Origin: Gibbula magus
Taxonomy: Eukaryota > Mollusca > Gastropoda > Trochida > Trochidae
Assembly (NCBI GenBank): GCA_936450465.1
Contig: OW388292.1
Span: 13,039,756 to 13,103,755 of the forward strand
Reading direction: 5' to 3'
Length of the DNA: 64,000 bases
The notes beneath the pieces are model-generated. The model worked only from the letters and a program-made list of their open reading frames with translations, had not been told where the DNA came from and searched no databases. Of this stretch, positions 18,431 through 31,800 are shown piece by piece. Both the position numbers and the translations under genes were made by a program. The first letter of the stretch is position 1. Each line of letters begins with the position of its first letter.

Positions 18431-19704
18431 AGATGTAACAGTTATATTAACTTGCGATTGGTGAAGTTAGTGTAACCGTTATCATAACTAAAATTACAGC
18501 ATTATGTCAGCTAACCCAAATGGTCCAGTGGTACAGGAAAGTCTATGGACTCTTAATCCATTTTACCCTAACAATCCAGGTTCAGATTGATGTAACAGTT
18601 CTATTTGTTTGCGATTGGCGATGAAGGTCATGAAACTGGAAGTATCGATCCTGCGCTGCATTGATAGCTCCAGGTCGTTCACTTCTAGTCCACCACCGAA
18701 TTCTGATGGTGATACCTATCCCAGAGACGAAAATCGCACTTTGATTGGGTGTTCGTCCGACAGATAAAATCTAGCTGCGACTACCCTGCTCCCAGGAGGC
18801 CTATAACTATATTTGGATCAGCGGTACCCAGTCGACGGATTTTCCTTTCATCGACCACTCCAAAATATAGTGAATATTCCAAGGACAGTGACGCCGATTA
18901 ATGACATGAACAGCGATTCCTGTGTTAGATCAATATATGCCTCTAATTCAAGTCGTGCTGTCAGATAGCTTTATTCATTGTGAGATGTGTCTGGATATGA
19001 TGTTCTTGTACAGAAACACCATATGGTTCACATATAAAGCAAACGGTTTTGTAGAAAAACAACCACTGAACCAAAGACAATTACTCATTTTCATTTTGTG
19101 TTTCTTCTTTTTTGTAAAATATATATAGAGCAAAATGAATAAAATGAGTATTTCTCTTTTCATGTAATTGAATAGTAAATCTGTTCTACAAAATGAAAAC
19201 CACACTTCACTGCACAGAAGCGAAGAATGGTAAATCGAAAGAATAATATTCATTGTGAAATAAGGTTACCACCCATGAACTGAATAGAATAGCATACAAG
19301 TGTAAACACATATCCTTTTTATATGAAGAAAACCATTGTAAAAGGTACACACCATTGTGGTGAACATGTTGAATGGCAATGTGTGAACTCCACTCTTTCG
19401 TTGTTACTTGTAGTTTCATTTTATACAAGCGTTGTCTTTTCTTAAAGATTAATAGTACCGCTTTAGGTCAGAAAGCATAACTTTACACCCGCCAGCTCGA
19501 TGTTTTCTAACATTTCGAAAGTCACGATAACAGATCCATTCCATGCGTGCAGTAGACAAATCTTGTGTTTCCTTTTCATCAACAAATCTAGCTATTTGTA
19601 TTTATGTTATATACGTTATACATTTTAAGAGGTGCGTGTCAATCCTCCACAACACATATACCAACAAGCTAGATGGTTATATTCATTTAAGCAAGATAAA
19701 ATTA

Positions 19705-19710
19705 TTTATT
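19705..19710 (-). terminator. Poly(A) signal AATAAA for the phosphatase gene
   Basis: On the minus strand AATAAA lies about 92 nt after the phosphatase stop codon (19804-19802). It is the first canonical hexamer in a plausible 3' UTR. Confidence 0.45.
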
Positions 19711-19801
19711 AACGAAGCCGTGTAATGAGCATTCATGGCACCATAATAAGGTTTAAATCAACACGTGTCCAAGATCACTTGTCGTCATCCATCACTGCAT
19801 T

Positions 19802-19873
19802 TCACAAGTTTGCATACGTTTCACTAGATTCGATCCATCGTTTACAAAACGCCAAACAACGACGAACATTGCC
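19802..19873 (-). CDS. Last exon of the receptor phosphatase
   Basis: The acceptor TTTTTTTGCAG precedes 23 codons and TGA. The peptide ends [12 protein letters not shown], which fits the C-terminal helix that follows the D2 domain in molluscan receptor phosphatases as I recall them. Phase 0 matches the donor after the preceding exon (GTATGC at 21090). It was found by looking for an exon completing the open D2 frame. Confidence 0.7.
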   Translation of the reverse strand, partial: GNVRRCLAFCKRWIESSETYANL

Positions 19874-22800
19874 CTGCAAAAAAATCAAAACATCATTTAT
19901 TACTTTGTTATATATATTCTTTATTCAGTACAGGTATATTATAAAAAGGTGTTGTAAATATATAAAGTCATCAATGTCATTAAGTCCAGATCTGAATCTT
20001 ATAACCTCAACCTACAATTTATTATGGGTGGGTGAAAAGAAATTTGAACACCGACAAGAAATAACATTGAATTGGTATAGGCCCTTCCCTAACTACTGAT
20101 AAAATTGCAATGTGTTTCTATAAATTATACCATACCAAGTAATTTTCTCCCAAGTTCTGCGAGCAACAAAAGGTGTTCAACACTGCATTTTTTTTAACAA
20201 AGTTCCAAGATCAATTTTGATAATTGCTTTGACCTTCAAAGTCACACCATCAATGATCACTTTTCATTGTGCATAACAATCATACAATGACTTAAACTTT
20301 TCATAGTTAAAATAAGGCATATTCACAAAATCATGCTTAAGTGACCTCGCTTGACCTTTGACAGATTTTAGCGAAAATCTGTTCAAATCTAGGCCTTTCT
20401 CCATAGTTGATATATACCAAATAAGAGCCTGATAGCACAAACAAAAATGTTTGAAGTGATCGTGTTTTCAAGGACTGTTGTATTGATTTCAGAACTCATG
20501 ACCTTGACCTTGGACCTTGAATGTGAACATGTCAAATAATTTACCTGGTTTATAAGAAAGAAGCTATGTATATGAGGTGTTAATACCTTCTTGGAAAAAA
20601 GTTATTTAGTGATTTCAGAACTGGTGACCGTGATCCTATTTCGTGACCTTGACCTTTATAATTCAAGGTCACACAATCAGTGATCACTTTTCATTGTGTA
20701 TAACAATCATCTAATGATTCAAAGTGTTAATAGTTGAAATAAGTAAGTTTTACAAAGGCATGCTTAAGTTGTGCCCTCGCTGTGACATTGATCTTTGACG
20801 GACGTGAAAACCTTTTCAAATCTTGGACTTTCTCCATAGTTGATATACACCAACTAAAAAACCTGATAGCACAAACAATATTTGAAGTTTTCGTGTTTAC
20901 AAGGATTTTTTTTAGCGATTTTGACCTTGAATGTGAACATGTAAAAAAAATCCCCACGGGTATCACTAAGAAGTTATGTATATGAGTTCTCAAAACCTTC
21001 TAGGAAAAAGTTATAGCCAATACAAAACGCGGCGGCGGCGGCGATGGAAACAACTGATAGCTAATAATAAAAAATATCCAATAAGCATACCATGTTGAAG
21101 ATCATGTGAGGAAGGTGTTGCTGAAGACGTGTCATGTCGTTGATGATGTCCACCTTCTCCTCCACCTGCAGTCTGCTGACCACGTTCACCAGAAGAACCA
21201 ACAGTCCGCACTCTCTCACAGACCTAAACAACAATATAATGTCAGTACTGAGGTAATCTTATGATATCAATTGTATGAGTAACACATGCCCATGCCAATT
21301 TCTATCTGATGGTGACATCACTTTAATAAAAATATCTCTTTGACCTGTTCATAATTAAGTTTTAAAATTTAAAGTCTGGAGTGTAAAATTTTCCACGGGA
21401 ACATAACATTTATCCAAACAATACAATGTACTAAATACACTTTATCTAAAATGTCCAGTGAATGTTCAGTGTAGTTTTCATTTGCATTGCATTTTATTTC
21501 CATTTACCCACATGACAAAACCATAATTACCTCGACACAACAGCTGTAGCTTGACCCTCTGCTTGTCCCGTCCCCTGCAGCATGCTGTCTGTCAGTACTG
21601 AGACTGCCCCCTCGTTCAGATCTCCTCGTACTTGGTAGTACTGGATCTGTACTGTTCTCTCTCCATCCTATAGCAGAGGACCGGACGTTTGTGAACAGAA
21701 GATATAGGTTCTGAGAAATAATAAACAATTATTGCAAGCTAGAATGGACAAGTTTATGGATTTTTAACGTGTTTATTACAGTGACTACGACATTGACATA
21801 TTGATTATAATACTGTCATCGGGGGTCATCAGATCGGCTGGGGAGCCTTGATAATACTCCGAGTAGTAACTGAATGCTTTGTTTGGCTGAAGAGCCATAA
21901 CAATACTTCTAGTCAAAAATCTTTGAATTAAGATACAACTATTCTCCTATAGTTATGCTGAGAAGCCGTTATAATCCTCTTATCCATATATTGATATGAA
22001 AGTTTATTTTTTTACCTGTATATAGGTGAGGCTGGAAAGCCGTTATAATACTTGTGTGTATGCATACATATATGCATGATTCCCTGATATTTGACTCCAT
22101 ATATTGCTGCATGTACATACATTCCTCTGTAAAGGGAATTGTGGCTGCTGAGCCGTTATAATACATCACCGTGAGGATTTGTCGGCGACTGAAGAGTCAT
22201 TAAATACTCATATATGATATTATGTTGCATATATTTACTTCTATGGTATATTTAACTTCGTTGGATTGGAGTTCAGCAAATACTGTATTGCTGAGCTGGA
22301 ATGAAACTCTCTGCTGTAGACCCTCCAGTATAAGGTTGTTGTAGCACACGTTGAGGGAACACGGTTCCAGAGTTTCTTCAAGAAAATTTATCTCTGGTAT
22401 TACGTGTCGGGCTTCAACAACGGATTCATATTATAATAATGTAATATGCCCTGCATTTTGAAGTGTTGTCAGAGTGACATGGAATGAGTCTGATTGTGGA
22501 TGTTAATAAATACATGTATGCAGCATATCCCAATGTTGAATATGTGTTGTGTTGTTATTGACTGAAATGGTGTTATGTAGGAGAGCATGTCAATAGTTGG
22601 TAACAATACCTGGTTTGTGAGAGTAACACTACACATTGTGACGTCTTCAGAAAGTGAAATCTCTCTCCCTTTGGTAGATGTGACACCAGAATCAGATGAA
22701 AACAGTTCCTGAAATGATAAAATGATCTCTGAAACACATTGTGTCAACCATATCCCTATTTGTGCATCTAGTTATTGGAATTAATTTAATTAATTAATCT

Positions 22801-25800
22801 TCTTAATAATAATATTTAAAAATAATTAAACACAAATATCACAAAACTGCTGAGAAATTAAGACTTTTTACACGGTACTTGTTGCCCATTAAAGCTAATC
22901 TAACATACCAACTTGCTTTGAGTTTATCCAAACATTAAATTGCATTCTTTTAAGTGATTCAAATACATTTCATTTGAAACAGTTTACCCCACAGATGTCA
23001 TCCGTGATTACGATTCGCACATCCCCTTTAAATACTAAGTTCCATATTTCATCTCCATCTGGCTGCGACGTCTTGAGGATGAATCCATGGCCGCTTTTGT
23101 ACGACTGAATAAAAATCAAATCAGAAAATAAATTATGTATTTAAAGGCGCTGCAGCATGTTTTTGGCCTTTTTTTTTCTCAAAGTTGCCTTCTTATAAAT
23201 ATAGTTTCTACAATATATTATTATGTTAGAGGATAAATATCTTATTGCACAACCAGGTAAACCGTATCCATAGAAAAAGGTTATCAGTATTGAAAGAAAT
23301 GACGTATATTAAAGCGACAGTGGTGTGGACCTGTGCAGTTTGAGAGGTAGATTTGTAGGTCTCATGGGAATTTGAGAATTCAGACAGCAAGATGGTTGAC
23401 CATTCTATTATGGTGCCATATTTAAATGGCCACTCGAAGGGAAATGGACTCGCATGGTGTAACCGAATTGTGTACATTCGTTTTAGAACTCTCTTTATTG
23501 ATTGAGGAGTATTATCTAGCCATTGGTAACACTCTTTTTATATTTTGTGAGATCACTTTATTTCAGTAAGCTTAACGTGCTACAGCACCTTTAAAATGAT
23601 CCCCGTGAAATAACACGTCATTGCTTAATAGACTCATAAAACAAATCAGTGATAGTAAATTGTTAAACTGAGCTGAGTGAGATATCTTAAATCATCATAC
23701 GTACTGGAAGACTATTTAAACCCCCTGGTCTTTCTTCACCTGCAGGATAACAGAGCATAACGTCAAACTATTAACACATATAAATCAATAAGGAATTGAG
23801 TTTGATTTGTTTAGTATTGATTTACTTATTTGCTATGGAATATAACCATTTAATAATTAAGTTAGAAATTATAGATTAAATCGATTTTGTAGTACTGGTT
23901 TTGATAAATGTAATTTAATTTTACATCAGGACATTAAATTCTATTACATTTTACTTAAGCATATCTGATATGCATTTCTTTGTATCTTTTCTATAACATA
24001 AATTCCAACAAACCACTATGCGACTCCTGTAGTATCTGAAAGAAATATTGCAAAATAACAGACTGTAGCATAATTACATTGTTGTGAAGTATTTGGCTGC
24101 TCACTTGCAATGTTTGTTTTGGTACTATATGGTTATTATTCAGTGCCACTAACTGCATTATGATCGATGGAATAATTCCGATCACTTTGCAATGTGTGTT
24201 TTATAAGAGCGTGTTTCAAATTAGATCAAATGCTGTATTTAAGAAAAAGTGGTCTTTCAGTTTGAAAGCTTACCAATATCTGTTATAGATCTATCAGTAT
24301 TTGATTCTCCCTTCCTTAACCGTCCTACCTGTAGGTGTTTCTCCACAGTTTTGTTGCCCATAGTGAAGTGAGCAATTTGATCCAGATCCAAATGTTTGAT
24401 GACATCAACACTGAGTGAGGTGTCTCCATATGTCACTGCGTGTGACACCGCCTTGTAGATAAAGTGGTACTGCGCCTTTAATTATAGATTAAGTTGTATT
24501 AGTTATTTGAAACCATGCCAATTAGATAGTGAATTGTATTTTGTATGGTTAATGTGAACATAACTATGCATTGTATTTTACAAATATTGCCACAGTACAA
24601 AATGAATAACGAACAGCTAATAAATACCAAAGCAGCATAGCACTTATGGCTCTGGAAATATTGCGTGTTACATTAAAGTGTTAAGGGCCCAAAATAACAG
24701 GTGCACTAAATCTACTTTAAAGGTGTGGGCAGCAAGGTGACATTACATATTAATTGTCACCGGAGTAATCGTGTCTTTCATGTTCTCCCTTTGGACCTAC
24801 AGAAGAGTTAATGACTGCATTAACATTGGATAGAAATAGCAACATTGAATATGACATCCACCTCAGTTTGGACCATGTTCCTCCTCTGTCCTCTCATGTT
24901 GGTGACGAAACTGACGACGTCTACAACTCCTTCTGTCGTCGCCTGATTCACCAGACTCTCCACAGCAATGTACGTGCCTGTCCGACCTATACCAGCACTG
25001 TGGTTGGAAGAGAAAATAAATAATTAATCAGGAGACCACAGCAATGTACGTCCTGGTCCGACCTATACCAGCACTGTGGTTGGAGGAGAAACTAATTAAT
25101 TAATCAAGTCTCCACAGCAATGTACGTGCCTGTCCGACCTATACCAGCACTGTGGTTGAAGGAGAAAATAATTAATTAATCAAGTCTCCACAGCAATGTA
25201 CGTGCCTGTCCGACCTATACCAGCACTGGGGTTGAAGGAGAAAATAATTAATTAATCAAGTCTCCACAGCAATGTAGGTGCCTGTCCGACCTATACCAGC
25301 ACTGGGGTTGAAGGAGAAAATAATTAATTAATCAAGTCTCCACAGCAATGTAGGTGCCTGTCCGACCTATACCAGCACTGCGGTTGGAGGAGAAAATAAT
25401 TAATTAATCAAGTCTCCACAGCGATGTACGTGCCTGTCCGACCTATACTAGCACTGGGGTTGAAGGAGAAAATAATTAATTAATCAAGTCTCCACAGCAA
25501 TGTAGGTGCCTGTCCGACCTATACTAGCACTGGGGTTGAAGGAGAAAATAATTAATTAATCAAGTCTCCACAGCAATGTAGGTGCCTGTCCGACCTATAC
25601 TAGCACTGGGGTTGAAGGAGAAAATAATTAATTAATCAAGTCTCCACAGCAATGTACGTGCCTGTCCGACCTATACCAGCACTGGGGTTGAAGGATAAAC
25701 TAATTAATTAATCAAGTCTCCACAGCAATGTAGGTGCCTGTCCGACCTATACTAGCACTGGGGTTGAAGGAGAAAATAATTAATTAATCAAGTCTCCACA

Positions 25801-28800
25801 GCAATGTAGGTGCCTGTCCGACATATACAAGCACTGAGGTTGAAGGATAAACTAATTTATTAATCAAGAGTCACAGCAATGTACGTGCCTGTCCGACCTA
25901 TACTAGCACTGTGGTTGGAGGAGAAAATAAATAATTAATCAAGAGTCACAGCAATGTACGTGCCTGTCCGACCTATACCAGCACTGCGGTTGGAGGAGAA
26001 GATAAATAATTAATCAAGAGTCACAGCAATGTACGTGTCTGTCCGACCTATACCAGCACTGCGGTTGGAGGAGAAGATAAATAATTAATCAAGAGTCACA
26101 GCAATGTACGTGCCTGTCCGACCTATACCAGCACTGCGGTTGGAGGAGAAGATAATAATAATGATATTAATACTCCATTTGTATACCGATGTGTTTATGC
26201 ATGAGGATGCACAAGGTGAACAGTTTGTATTATAAGTCAGAACGATTTGTACTTTCAGTATCACAACTAAGTGATACGCACTACCGTGTAGGTCCGTAGT
26301 CCCCGTGTTCACAGCAATATTATTACATGCCCGACCAATACCAACACTTCAGTACAAATATCGGGTGTTAGATCAGAATGTGCACAGCTTTATATACATG
26401 TCGTAATATATGTTTAACTGCAATGGCGACAACATGTGGGTGTCTGTTCTACCCATAAACACACCCAACGGCTGAAGGGGAGAATGTTCATCAACTATAA
26501 TTAACTGTTTGTCAGAAATGTTTATGTCTGGCCAATATCGACATTTATAACTACGGTAATCAATATACATTGTACACATAATGCTAGTGAAAGCACATCA
26601 CCTGCAGTGAACGACGATTGGATGTTGCTGTCCCTTGGTAAAGTTTTGTACCCTCCTCATGAAGGTGAGAAGACCGGAAATATCCGGGACATCATGGTCC
26701 GACCAGCTGCTGAAGTAGAAGTGATTGATGTGTCTCTTCTGGGAGTGCTGGAAATGTTGTTCAAAGAGAACTCATTACGAGATAAGTGAGTTTCGAAATT
26801 GTGGCACTTTCTGTCCAGTCTCTGGTTCCTACTTGACAACTTTCTCCTTCTGAGAATACATATAAATACAAAATGACAGCCTAAAAAAAAACATAACCTA
26901 AACTAGCTTAAAATAAATTAAGGCTAAATATAAATGGATATGAATTATATCCCTCCAAAATAAGTTTGTTCTTATAATGTTCCTCTTAACTAACCTGGCA
27001 GTGTTGAACTACCAGATTGGTAATGGTGTAATCTGCCAGTTGGATTCTCGTCTCTGTTGTTACTGTAAATCTTCCATAGTTCTCAGTTCCTTTCTCAGGC
27101 CAGTAGCGGAGACATTTCATCTGCAATGATGTTTAAAGAACGTTTTGCTGTTAACTGTTACAGTGTGACAAAAATTGATGCATCATTATCAATAAACACT
27201 GGTAATGTAAACCTCTGTAGATGACGCGTGGTTCAGGATAGAGAGGCAGCTGAGACACGTAGACCCCTCCCCAACCACTCTGCACTAATCGGTTTAGTGT
27301 TTGGTCAAGATGTGGAACAACTTTGCTATGGCAGATGTAAACTGGTAGACAGGTTGAAAGCATGCCGAGGCGAATTACCTCCCTTGAACGGGCACACGGC
27401 AGCAGGCGATCTCAATATGAATAATCAAGTGATATCAACAATAAGCAACAGCTTTCTGACCACCACCTTATGTGTGATCTCCAGACATTTCAGCAGAATG
27501 GGCTTTTGTTGCATTATGTAAATATGAAAAATCCAGGTTATTTTCTTAAATGATTACAGTACAAACTATATACGTCCATATAGTAGTCGATAAAACAGTG
27601 TCCTAACAGCGAGGTATGTGATTTATTGAACAATGCTTACGACATACCTTGGGGTGACAACCTTCCTTACCATGAGTCTAGTAGATGTTTTGCATGTGGT
27701 ATCAATGACATGTTCTATATAATGTGGCAAGGCGATCATTTGTAGGAGTGTTATTGCCAGGTACCAGAAACGAAGAAGTAACTGGAAACTTGATTTCGAA
27801 TCATGGCATAGTGTTTTCCGTGGTACAATGTTGGCTGGTTGTAGGGATCCACGCAAAGCATATCAAGGCAATGATTTTGTTTAAACATTTCTTAAATACT
27901 TGGGGATCATGATTTAGTTTTGGCAAACATGGTAGAAATAACCAAGCCACGGGTCGTAGGATGAAACAAATGCAAGATTGCATCTTTCCAGCTACGAAAT
28001 GATATTTGGCGTTCTAACTTCTTTTCATTGTTGAATAGAATTCAATGTTTCCAAAACGTTAAATATTGATAGAGAATCTAAATGCATAATAATAAAAATT
28101 ATTATTTTTCGAGAGCAGTCAACTTGTTAAAGAACTCATCTGCTTCATCTGCAAGCTATTTCAAGAGAGGGATAATTAAAGGTATTCAACTTCAACAATC
28201 AATCCTACCTTCCCGTCTTCAACCAAGCTGGTTACCATGACAATGGCTGTACATCCTTCCTGCCAAATCATTCTCCAAAAATCTTCAAACAATTCCGTCT
28301 TGTAGGGACCTATAAACGAGATTTGTTTAAAAACACCAGTGTCCTAAGATTGTTATTACTTTGTTTATTAAGATATTAATAATCTTTATAAAAAAACACA
28401 CATATTGATCAGTAAAAGGAAACAGTTTACTTTACAGAGACGTTTTATGACATTACACTATCAACGCGTTAAGCTCTGGTGACATTATATTGTTTGGCCT
28501 AATGAATGAGACTGAGTACAATTTGTTCTTTATAATGATTCCAAATTTAGTAATGCCTTGCATTTGTCTCCTTCCTCTTCAATGAGTAGATAAAAACATT
28601 GTTACCTTGGGCAGCTATGAAACGTTTGTCAGCCTTGTAACCCTGCATAGGAAACAATGATAAAAAAAATTCGATAGTTTACATTGAAGGAGAGTCATAT
28701 TTATGAACATGGGATCAGCGGTATATGGAATATTCCATGTTGATTTTGGTGATTATAAGCCTTGTTGAAAAGAGGAATAGAAGTATTATGAAGATAATTG

Positions 28801-31800
28801 GTTTTGCCTTTTCGTTTGTCCTGTTCATAACCACAGTTTCATTGCAAGTTATTCTTGATTTTCCATCAAATTTTTGAACTGTTAAATTCGTAGGTGCTTT
28901 TAATTATTTTGGTGAAAGAAAGTATTATAAACGCTCAGTTTCTATCAGTTAAATAAGTCTGAAAGGAATGACTAGTCTGTCATCCAGACCCCTTAATTTT
29001 TAAGTCTAAAATAAGTCTTAAGGCACATCTCAGAGGTTCCCTTTTGTTCATTTTTTTCTTTCAGATTTGGAAATTTTACAAAGAAAATCATTTTAGAGGT
29101 TAAATGTTAGACTAAAGAATGACCACAAAACATAATATGTAGCCTTTCATAGATTAAGAATTTCTTTATTCGTTATTTGGTAAAGCTAATATGATTATAA
29201 AAAGTGGCACTGCTTACCTGTGTGAAGGGTCTTGTGGAAGTTATTACTACAGATGAATTAAAGTTTCTAGTCGACCAACTTCTATTTTTTCCCCAATTTG
29301 ATAGAGGCCCCTGGTATTTAATATAGTGCTGACTACGTTACTCTATTTGTCGATGATAGAAAACCATCTCTAACGAAAGATGTACTTGTAGTTCCACAAG
29401 GACATATAACCATGGCGAAAGATACACAACTGTGCCTGTAAAGTAGTTAAATCGTCATAGCCATTCTAATTTTACCTCAACAGAGACTATTTAACGACAT
29501 TCAATGTTTTGCTGCATGGGACATTTTACTCACATCGATATAGCTTGCGTTTATGTAGTCCCCGTCAGTTTCTTCTTCAGAGCCACGAAGAACAACCCGG
29601 TTGTAGTCGTCTGAAATAATAATTCTCGGGAATTACAATCAAGATGCTTTAACCATTATTGAGAGTGTATTTTAAACTTCACAATTCATTAACACAACGT
29701 ACGTTATTCTTAATTTCCAATAGCAAGTTGATAATTGATGAAATTTTATATTTCTAATCAATGAGATGTAATAGAGTGTTTGTTAGAGTCATGGTATCCT
29801 AATAGTGCAGATGACACTCACATGGATAATATCCCTTGAACCTGTTTTTTCCTTTATTTTCCTTCTTCTGTGACTCGTCATAAGAATAGAGTAAGTCATG
29901 TGGTAAGGTCTGTGAAAATGGTTGAAGAAAATAATTATTTTGAAAATGACATTAATCTTGATAATTACAATATGATATGTTACACTTTACTGGATTTTTT
30001 TTTGGATTAAAGCTCTCCAAAACAAGCAACTATTTCTAGACGAATGCTATACGAAGTCATATCTCGTGTATGCACAACAGCGCCAAAATCCAATCAGCTA
30101 CCAAAACCGCGAATCTGGATAAACTCGATATTTCAGTTGCTGAGTGGATAAACTATTTGGAAAATCAGTGCTGAAAATCTTATTTGACTCAGTGAGTTTG
30201 AATCCCAAAAGAAACATTTTAAAACAATGTGATCTCAAATATATACAGTGTTATCAACATTTAAAGGAACCGTAGATCCACTTCTCGCACCAAACAGACT
30301 TTTGCTCATTTTTCTGATTTTCAGTCGAATACAAGACTTTGTGTTTAATCTGACTTTTGGATTACATGAAAATAGTCCCTTGAATGAAACCATTCACAAA
30401 ATGCAACTACACAAAAAACGCTACTTGATTCAATTCACATTCACTATCTAAATACGCCTAAATATACACCTACCTCATATTCTTCTTTGATCGCAGGTGG
30501 GTTTTCCTTCATTACCTTGAGTCTTATTGGAAGTTGAGACAATGGTATAGCATGCTTTGAATCTACTTGATTCAAATTATAGTAATTTTTCTCATCAGCT
30601 TCAGCGTTTTGAGCATTGTAACTGTCGTTCTCATGTTCGTCCTCGTTGTTTTCTTCTTCTTCCTCCTCCTCCTCCTCCTCGTTATCTTCATTTTTCTTTC
30701 CACGGTTATCTAATTCTTGTACCGACTGAACCACGTGGTTACTATTCGGTGTCTTTCTTTCATTGGTCCCTTCTCTCTTGTCCTCTTGGAGGGCGAAGTT
30801 TTCGTAGATATTATCTCGTTTGGGTTTCTCTGTAAAATATCTTACTGAAGTAAGTATGATTTATTATGGCAGAAATAAAAAAAATGTTAAACATGTTTCC
30901 ATAATGATTCCCTGTACTTGAATTATTATTCATATGTGCTTTTGAACTGGGATAATCATAGCATATGCCTAAAATAGACTCGATTATATTTCTTCTATAT
31001 TGTTACATAATTTAAACAATCAACATCAGTATTGATTTTGACCTTTCTTTTAACGGTCTTTAAACGTTCTTCTTGTGAGTAGAGCATTATCATACCCTTG
31101 TTGAATGACGATATGGCATTTGTCATCAATACATATCAGATGCTATGACATACGTTACTAGCGTCGAATAACATGGTCTAATTTCACAGGGTATCAGGGT
31201 ATTTCATTAGCAATTATATGATGCATAGAATTAACCTTTTGTGACATGTGTTTGGTTGAATGGTTCAGAACCTGATGAGCTTTTCATAGCTTTCTTTTTT
31301 TTGCGCCTGCAAATGAATGTAAGGCAATGGTTATCGATTTGCAAAGATGACATCTTTTTTTCCGAATCTTATGCTAACGGAAAATGAGGGAATATGACTC
31401 AGGACTGGACCAGGAAGAAATTAGATCAATTTTTTTACGAATTAAAAGTCTTTGGAAAAGCGAATTTATATGGATTTTTAATTTATGTTGTGCATGGGTG
31501 CTATCATCCATTTATTGTGTTTGTTTATACCTTACCAGTTTCGTACATTCCTGAGTAAGACACACTGAATAATTAAATGACACCTAATAAATGGTCCAAT
31601 TAAATATAAGTGTTATTTGATATATACTAATATCAATGTTACTTTATTTCAAATGAGAGAGGACCTGATAAGGAGGACAGTGAGGAGGACGAGGACGAGG
31701 ACCACGAGGACTCCAGCTGCTGCAGCTCCTGCTATCACTCCTACACCAGTCCCGGGAGATGGGTCACCTTCAGTATCAGTGGTAGCATCTGTTATTGCTG

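Noticed and set aside
19725..20099. 124-codon plus-strand ORF
   Set aside because: It overlaps, on the opposite strand, the last exon of the phosphatase gene, which has matching phase and a PTP-like C-terminus.
24998..26160. CRISPR array
   Set aside because: Units are complete tandem copies without unique spacers, and the genome is eukaryotic. The same applies to the 29-, 41- and 81-bp arrays.
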